Source of the DNA: Streptomyces sp. MBT53 | GTDB taxonomy: Bacteria; Actinomycetota; Actinomycetes; Streptomycetales; Streptomycetaceae | NCBI RefSeq assembly: GCF_016654115.1 | Contig: NZ_JAEQAZ010000035.1 | Coordinates: 1 to 59,365, forward strand | Length of the DNA stretch: 59,365 nt | Reading direction: 5' to 3' | Part shown: positions 54,931-59,365 of the stretch, piece after piece | How the letters are laid out: every line of letters begins with the position of its first letter | Position numbering within the stretch: position 1 is the first letter of the stretch | Notes under the pieces: model-generated | What the model was told of the DNA's origin: nothing | The model's input: the letters and a program-made list of their open reading frames with translations, nothing else | Databases searched by the model: none | Position numbers and translations under genes: made by a program

Positions 54931-55422
54931 GTGAACTCTCTCCGTCACCGGCGCCGTTCTGTCATCGGGCTGTCCGTGCTCGCCCCGCTGATCGCCCTCG
55001 CGGGCTGCTCCTCGGCAGACGACAGCGCGTCGGCGGCGGTTCCCTCACCGGGCGCGAAGGTCACCGGGCTGTGCCGGAATCTGGACAAGGTGCTGCCGTC
55101 GAAGGTCGACGGCCGGGGCCGCCGGGATCCCGAGCCCGCGTCCGCGCTGACCGCGGGCTGGGGGAACCCGGCGATCATACTGCGCTGCGGTGTCGTGAGA
55201 CCCGCGAAGATGAACGACCCGGAGGCCGACGGCGTCGAGGTGAACGGCGTCGGCTGGCTGCTGCAGAAGCAGGACGACGGGTCCTTCAGGTTCACCACGA
55301 CGCTGCGGAAGGCGTACGTCGAGGTGACCATCCCGAAGGACCGCACCGGAGACGGTCTGGCGCCCCTGGTCGACCTGGCGAAATCCGTGCAGAAGGCGAT
55401 CCCCGCGGGGATCGCCGACTAG
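54931..55422 (+). CDS. DUF3515 family lipoprotein
   Basis: 163 residues. N-terminus MNSLRHRRRSVIGLSVLAPL leads into the lipobox LAGC, so Cys26 would carry the lipid and the protein sit outside the membrane. The rest matches the actinobacterial DUF3515 family (CRNLDKVLPSKVDG; AGWGNPAIILRCGV); function unknown. GTG start 20 bp after the RAM gene. It ends 19 bp from the convergent ddl. Confidence 0.9.
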   Translation: MNSLRHRRRSVIGLSVLAPLIALAGCSSADDSASAAVPSPGAKVTGLCRNLDKVLPSKVDGRGRRDPEPASALTAGWGNPAIILRCGVVRPAKMNDPEADGVEVNGVGWLLQKQDDGSFRFTTTLRKAYVEVTIPKDRTGDGLAPLVDLAKSVQKAIPAGIAD

Positions 55423-55441
55423 CTCGACCGGACCGGCCCGG

Positions 55442-56599
55442 TCAGCGCAGTCCCGTGGACCTGCGCAGCGCGGCCTGCACCAGGAGGTCGACCAGCTCCC
55501 CGTAGGGGACGCCGCCGGCCTCCCACATCTTCGGGTACATCGAGATCGGCGTGAATCCGGGCATCGTGTTGATCTCGTTGATGACGAACTCGCCGTCCTC
55601 CGTGAGGAAGAAGTCCGCCCGCACCAGCCCCTCGCAGGAGGCCGCGTCGAAGGCGTCCACCGCGAGCTTCTGCACCTCGGCGGTCTCCTCCGGCGTCAGC
55701 GGGGCGGGCACGATCCCCGGAGTCGAGTCGATGTACTTCGCCTCGAAGTCGTAGTACGCGTGCTCCTGGGGCGGCGGGATCTCGGCCGGCACACTCGCGC
55801 GCGGCCCGTCCTCGAACTCCAGCACCCCGCACTCGATCTCGCGTCCGCGCAGCGCGGCCTCCACGAGGATCTTCGGGTCGTGCCGCTGCGCCTCCTCGAT
55901 CGCCTCGTCGAGTCCGGACAGGTCGTCGACCTTGGTGATGCCGATCGACGAACCCGCGCGCGCGGGCTTCACGAACAGCGGCCAGCCGTGCTCACCGGCG
56001 AAGTCGACGATCTTCTTACGGGCGACGGACTGGTCCCGCGCCCACTCGCGCGGCCGGATCACCACGTAGGGGCCGACCTTGAGGCCGAACGAGGTGAACA
56101 CCCGCTTCATGTACTCCTTGTCCTGGCCGACGGCCGAGGCGAGCACACCCGCGCCCACGTACGGCACCCCGGACAGCTCCAGGAGTCCCTGGAGGGTGCC
56201 GTCCTCGCCGTAGGGGCCGTGCAGGACGGGGAAGACGACGTCGACCTCGCCGAGGGCCTTGGGCACGGATCCCGGCTCGCTGATGACGACTTCGCGGTTT
56301 CCGGGGTCGAGCGGGAGCACCACTCCGCCCTCGCTCGACTCGGTGAGCTCGTCGACGTCCGGGGTACGGCGGTCGGTGATCGCCATGCGTTCCGGCGCGT
56401 CGGCGGTGAGGGCCCAGCGGCCTTCGCGGGTGATGCCGATCGGCAGGACGTCGTACTTGGTCCGGTCGATGGCCGCGAGGACGGCGCCGGCGGTGACCAC
56501 GGAGATCCCGTGTTCGGAGCTGCGACCGCCGAACACGACGGCCACACGCGGCTTGCGAGGCGGCTGCTCAGGGCTCTGGGAGAGGTTCTCGGTGCTCAT
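55442..56599 (-). CDS. ddl: D-alanine--D-alanine ligase
   Basis: 385 residues, ATP-grasp. N-terminal VAVVFGGRSSEHGISVVTAG, central GPYGEDGTLQGLLEL and WPLFVKPARAGSSIGITKV, and the C-terminal metal site FFLTEDGEFVINEINTMPGF. It makes the D-Ala-D-Ala dipeptide for peptidoglycan. Not a vancomycin-resistance D-lactate ligase as far as the context shows. It lies downstream of gpsA on the same strand. Confidence 0.95.
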   Translation of the reverse strand: MSTENLSQSPEQPPRKPRVAVVFGGRSSEHGISVVTAGAVLAAIDRTKYDVLPIGITREGRWALTADAPERMAITDRRTPDVDELTESSEGGVVLPLDPGNREVVISEPGSVPKALGEVDVVFPVLHGPYGEDGTLQGLLELSGVPYVGAGVLASAVGQDKEYMKRVFTSFGLKVGPYVVIRPREWARDQSVARKKIVDFAGEHGWPLFVKPARAGSSIGITKVDDLSGLDEAIEEAQRHDPKILVEAALRGREIECGVLEFEDGPRASVPAEIPPPQEHAYYDFEAKYIDSTPGIVPAPLTPEETAEVQKLAVDAFDAASCEGLVRADFFLTEDGEFVINEINTMPGFTPISMYPKMWEAGGVPYGELVDLLVQAALRRSTGLR

Positions 56600-56658
56600 A
56601 TCGCGATGAGCGTACCCGGTGGTACTGCCCTGAGTCAGCGTCCGTTGACCCGCGTTGC

Positions 56659-57669
56659 TCAGCGTCGCTCGGGCTTCGCGCTCCGCGACATCAGCTCCTT
56701 GACCGCCACCACAGGCGACTTCCCCTCGTGCACGATCTCGAACACCGTCTCCGTGATCGGCATGTCGACCCCGTGCCTGCGGGCCAAGTCCAGTACGGAC
56801 TCACAGGACTTGACGCCCTCCGCGGTCTGCTTGGTGACCGCGATGGTCTCCTGGAGGGTCATGCCCTTGCCGAGGTTGGTGCCGAAGGTGTGGTTGCGGG
56901 ACAGCGGCGAGGAGCAGGTCGCCACCAGGTCGCCGAGGCCGGCGAGCCCGGAGAAGGTCAGCGGGTCGGCGCCCATCGCGATGCCGAGCCGGGTCGTCTC
57001 GACGAGCCCGCGCGTGATGAGCGAGCCCTTCGCGTTGTCCCCGAGCCCCATGCCGTCCGCGATGCCGACGGCGAGCCCGATCACGTTCTTCACCGCGCCG
57101 CCGAGCTCGCAGCCCACGACGTCGGTGATGGTGTACGGCCTGAAGTACGGGGTGTGGCAGGCGGCTTGGAGCCGGCGGGCCACGGCCTCGTCGGTGCAGG
57201 CGACCACCGCGGCGGCCGGCATCCGGGAGGCGATCTCGCGCGCGAGGTTGGGTCCGGAGACCACGGCGATCCGGTCCCGGCCGACCTTGGCGACGTCCTC
57301 GATGACCTCGCTCATCCGCATGACGGAGCCGAGCTCGACGCCCTTCATGAGGGAGACGAGGACCGTGTCGGGCGCCAACAGGGGTGCCCAGTCGGCCAAG
57401 TTGGCGCGCAGTGTCTGCGAAGGGACCGACAGGACGGTGAAGTCGGCGTCGGCGGCGGCCTCGGCGGGGTCGGTGGTGGCCCGCAGGTTCTCCGGGAGTT
57501 CGACGCCCGGGAAGTAATCGGGGTTCGTACGCGTGGAGTTGATGGCCTCGACGACCTCCGTGCGACGCCCCCACAGCGTGACCTCGCACCCCGCGTCGGC
57601 GAGCACCATGCCGAAGGCCGTGCCCCATGAACCGGCGCTGAAAACGGCCGCCTTGACCGGCTTGCTCAC
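56659..57669 (-). CDS. gpsA: Glycerol-3-phosphate dehydrogenase [NAD(P)+]
   Basis: 336 residues. The dinucleotide-binding start KAAVFSAGSWGTAFG, VLVSLMKGVE, GCELGGAVKNVIGLA and the C-terminal PITETVFEIVHEG are typical. It provides sn-glycerol 3-phosphate for phospholipids. GTG 57669 overlaps the stop of the acyltransferase gene by 3 bp; the two form a lipid operon. The open frame to 58512 is a shadow. Confidence 0.96.
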   Translation of the reverse strand: MSKPVKAAVFSAGSWGTAFGMVLADAGCEVTLWGRRTEVVEAINSTRTNPDYFPGVELPENLRATTDPAEAAADADFTVLSVPSQTLRANLADWAPLLAPDTVLVSLMKGVELGSVMRMSEVIEDVAKVGRDRIAVVSGPNLAREIASRMPAAAVVACTDEAVARRLQAACHTPYFRPYTITDVVGCELGGAVKNVIGLAVGIADGMGLGDNAKGSLITRGLVETTRLGIAMGADPLTFSGLAGLGDLVATCSSPLSRNHTFGTNLGKGMTLQETIAVTKQTAEGVKSCESVLDLARRHGVDMPITETVFEIVHEGKSPVVAVKELMSRSAKPERR

Positions 57670-58475
57670 GTGCCCTGCCCCTCTTGCTGCTCGACCTTCG
57701 GCTCGGTCGCCGACTCGGCCCTGGACTCCAACTGCTCGGTCTCCGCGGCCGTCCGGCGCCGCTGCTCGATCCGCTCGCGGCGCGGATCGTAGGGCGTCTC
57801 GGGTGCCTTGGCGCCTCGGATCTGCTCCAACAGGCGTGTGATGTCGGCCATGATGACCTCGGTCGCCTCCTTGAGGAGGTCCGGGCTCATGTCCTTGCCG
57901 TAGAAACGCGTGAGGTCCACCGGCGGGCCCGCGAGCACATGGCTGGTCTTGCGCGGGAAGACGTGCAGCTTCTTGGCGTACGGCGGCAGCAGCTCGTTGG
58001 CGCCCCACTGGGCGACGGGAATCACCGGGCACTTGGTCTGCAGGGCCACACGCGCGGCACCGGTCTTGCCGGTCATGGGCCACTGGTCGGGGTCCCGGGT
58101 GATGGTGCCCTCGGGATAGAACGCGACGCATTCCCCGCGCTCCACGGCGTCGATCGCGGCGCGGAAGGCGCTCAGCGCGTCCGTGGTCTCGCGATAGACG
58201 GGGATCTGTCCGGTGCCGCGCATCGCGGCGCCGACGAATCCCTTGCGGAAAAGCCCGCTCTTCGCCAGGAATCGCGGAACGCGCCCGGTGTTGTACTGAA
58301 AGTGAGCGTACGCGAGGGGATCTACGTGTGAATTGTGGTTCACCGCGGTGATAAATCCGCCCTCGGCCGGAATGTGTTCCATTCCACGCCAGTCCCGCTT
58401 GATCAGAACCAGCAGCGGCGGTTTGCAGAGGACCGCTGCGAAGCGGTACCAGAACCCGATTCTGCGGCGGGGCAC
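57666..58475 (-). CDS. plsC: 1-acyl-sn-glycerol-3-phosphate acyltransferase (PlsC type)
   Basis: 269 residues. Acyltransferase motif I NHNSHVD (HX4D), motif II (RFLAKSGLFRKGF), and motif III YPEGTIT, in order. The C-terminal 35 residues are a charged low-complexity tail (RRERIEQRRRTAAETEQLE). It should make phosphatidic acid. GTG 58475 has GAGGAAGG 7 nt upstream. It is coupled to gpsA and divergent from cofC. Confidence 0.93.
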   Translation of the reverse strand: MPRRRIGFWYRFAAVLCKPPLLVLIKRDWRGMEHIPAEGGFITAVNHNSHVDPLAYAHFQYNTGRVPRFLAKSGLFRKGFVGAAMRGTGQIPVYRETTDALSAFRAAIDAVERGECVAFYPEGTITRDPDQWPMTGKTGAARVALQTKCPVIPVAQWGANELLPPYAKKLHVFPRKTSHVLAGPPVDLTRFYGKDMSPDLLKEATEVIMADITRLLEQIRGAKAPETPYDPRRERIEQRRRTAAETEQLESRAESATEPKVEQQEGQGT

Positions 58476-58619
58476 GCGAACACCTTCCTCTAGGACCTGG
58501 GGGGCCGCACAAGTGTCGCCCCAGGCCGTCGGTCTGTCGAGAACACCGTACGCCCCGCCACCGACAACGCCAGGGGCCCCGGGTGACAATGGCCGCGACA
58601 AGAGAGGGACGGAACCCGC

Positions 58620-59279
58620 GTGCAGTGGACCTTGGTCATACCCCTGAAGTCTCTGGCGCGAGCCAAGACCAGGCTCTCGGACACGGCCGGCGACGGGCTG
58701 CGGCCGGGGCTCGCCCTCGCCTTCGCGCAGGACACCGTGGCGGCCGCGCTGGCCTGCCCGGCGGTCCGCGATGTGGCGGTCGTCACGGGCGACGCCCTGG
58801 CCGGGCGCGAACTGGCCGCGCTGGGCGCCCGTATCGTCGCGGACGAGCCGGGAGACGGCCTGAACGCCGCTCTGCGGCACGCGGCGACGGTCGTGCGGGT
58901 TTCCCGACCCGAAAGCGCGGTGGCGGCCCTGAACGCCGATCTGCCGGCTCTGCGCCCCTTGGAATTGGCCCGGGTCCTGGACGCGGCGGCGGAATTCCCG
59001 CGCGCTTTTCTCCCGGACGCCGCCACAATCGGCACGACCTTGCTCACCGCGCGCGCGGGCCGTGAATTGCGCCCGGCATTCGGCACCGATTCCCGCGCCC
59101 GCCATCGCGCTTCCGGCGCGGCCGAACTCGCCCTGGACGCGGTGGATTCCGTACGGCAGGACGTGGACACGGGCGAGGATCTGCGGGCGGCGCTGGCCCT
59201 GGGCGTGGGGCCGCGCACGGCGGCGGCGGCCGCGGGGCTGCTGATTCCGGGACGGCCGGGGGCGGTGGGCGGGCAGTAG
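58620..59279 (+). CDS. cofC: 2-phospho-L-lactate guanylyltransferase (F420 biosynthesis)
   Basis: 219 residues. The N-terminus MQWTLVIPLKSLARAKTRLS and ALNADLPALRPLEL match CofC/FbiD-type nucleotidyltransferases, which activate phospholactate or phosphoenolpyruvate with GTP for cofactor F420. The 144-bp divergent gap to plsC has no clear promoter. GTG start. Other F420 genes are not in this window, but the LLM oxidoreductase at 28453 may use the cofactor. Confidence 0.88.
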   Translation: MQWTLVIPLKSLARAKTRLSDTAGDGLRPGLALAFAQDTVAAALACPAVRDVAVVTGDALAGRELAALGARIVADEPGDGLNAALRHAATVVRVSRPESAVAALNADLPALRPLELARVLDAAAEFPRAFLPDAATIGTTLLTARAGRELRPAFGTDSRARHRASGAAELALDAVDSVRQDVDTGEDLRAALALGVGPRTAAAAAGLLIPGRPGAVGGQ

Positions 59280-59288
59280 GCTGCGGCC

Positions 59289-59365
59289 ATGCAGGCGACC
59301 GCTTTCACCTACGACGCCGGGACCCGTAGCGGCAGTGGGCTGCTCGGCGACGGCACCCCGGTTCC
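59289..59365 (+). CDS. Start of a small protein, cut by the window edge
   Basis: The first 25 codons read MQATAFTYDAGTRSGSGLLG and continue off the window. It resembles the N-terminus of a small beta-barrel (cold-shock-like) protein found beside cofC in relatives, from memory. It starts 9 bp past cofC, so it is probably co-transcribed. Confidence 0.6.
   Translation, partial: MQATAFTYDAGTRSGSGLLGDGTPV

Overview
This window is a stretch of the core chromosome of a Streptomyces. The base composition is very GC-rich, many starts are GTG, and several genes are developmental or antibiotic-control genes first defined in Streptomyces: whiG (sporulation sigma factor), nsdA (negative regulator of differentiation) and rnc/absB. 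From memory the gene order closely follows the S. coelicolor SCO5557-SCO5621 neighbourhood, read from the whiG side toward the gpsA/cofC side. No CRISPR array, rRNA, tRNA, prophage or insertion sequence was seen.

Layout. 1-6.1 kb: TetR regulator, whiG, the dprA-yifB(comM)-yraN set, a DUF2469 protein and a Nudix hydrolase. 6.1-12.3 kb: four tandem type I signal peptidases (sipWXYZ) after the ribosome/tRNA-modification cluster rpsP-KH protein-rimM-trmD-rplS. 12.6-19.5 kb: SprT-like metalloprotein, proS, a divergent methyltransferase carrying a TTA codon, a second ftsH, and ffh. 19.6-26.9 kb: the nitrogen operon amtB-glnK-glnD with a recognisable GlnR box, then nsdA and a divergent degenerate primase-polymerase-like gene. 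27-35.6 kb: ftsY, an LLM-class (F420-type) oxidoreductase, a small unknown protein, the glucose permease glcP, smc and a small coiled-coil protein. 36-45.6 kb: acyP, a membrane-anchored CAP/SCP protein, an HxlR regulator, then mutM, rnc, rpmF, yceD, a DivIVA-like coiled-coil protein with a Q/Y-rich tail, coaD, rsmD and recG. 45.7-50.5 kb: a two-gene unit of an Hsp90-family ATPase and a 977-residue TPR-like protein. 50.5-59.4 kb: DAK2/FakA-like protein, rpmB, thiD-thiL, a stand-alone Lrp-type RAM protein, a DUF3515 lipoprotein, ddl, gpsA-plsC, cofC and the start of one more gene.

How the genes work together. ffh and ftsY (SRP targeting) lie with the signal peptidases and a membrane protease, so much of the window serves protein export. 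Ribosome assembly and RNA processing genes (rpsP, rplS, rpmF, rpmB, rimM, trmD, rsmD, rnc) form a second theme. Nitrogen sensing (amtB-glnK-glnD), glucose uptake (glcP), chromosome segregation (smc) and development (whiG, nsdA) are interleaved.

The most interesting points are: the translationally coupled Hsp90/TPR pair; a dispersed GC-rich palindromic repeat present in four copies, one of which sits in frame inside the smc coding region; a single TTA-containing methyltransferase gene; the 113-nt out-of-frame overlap of sipX with sipY; and several exact palindromes or repeated operators upstream of glcP, the HxlR gene, the CAP gene, rpmB and a small unknown gene.
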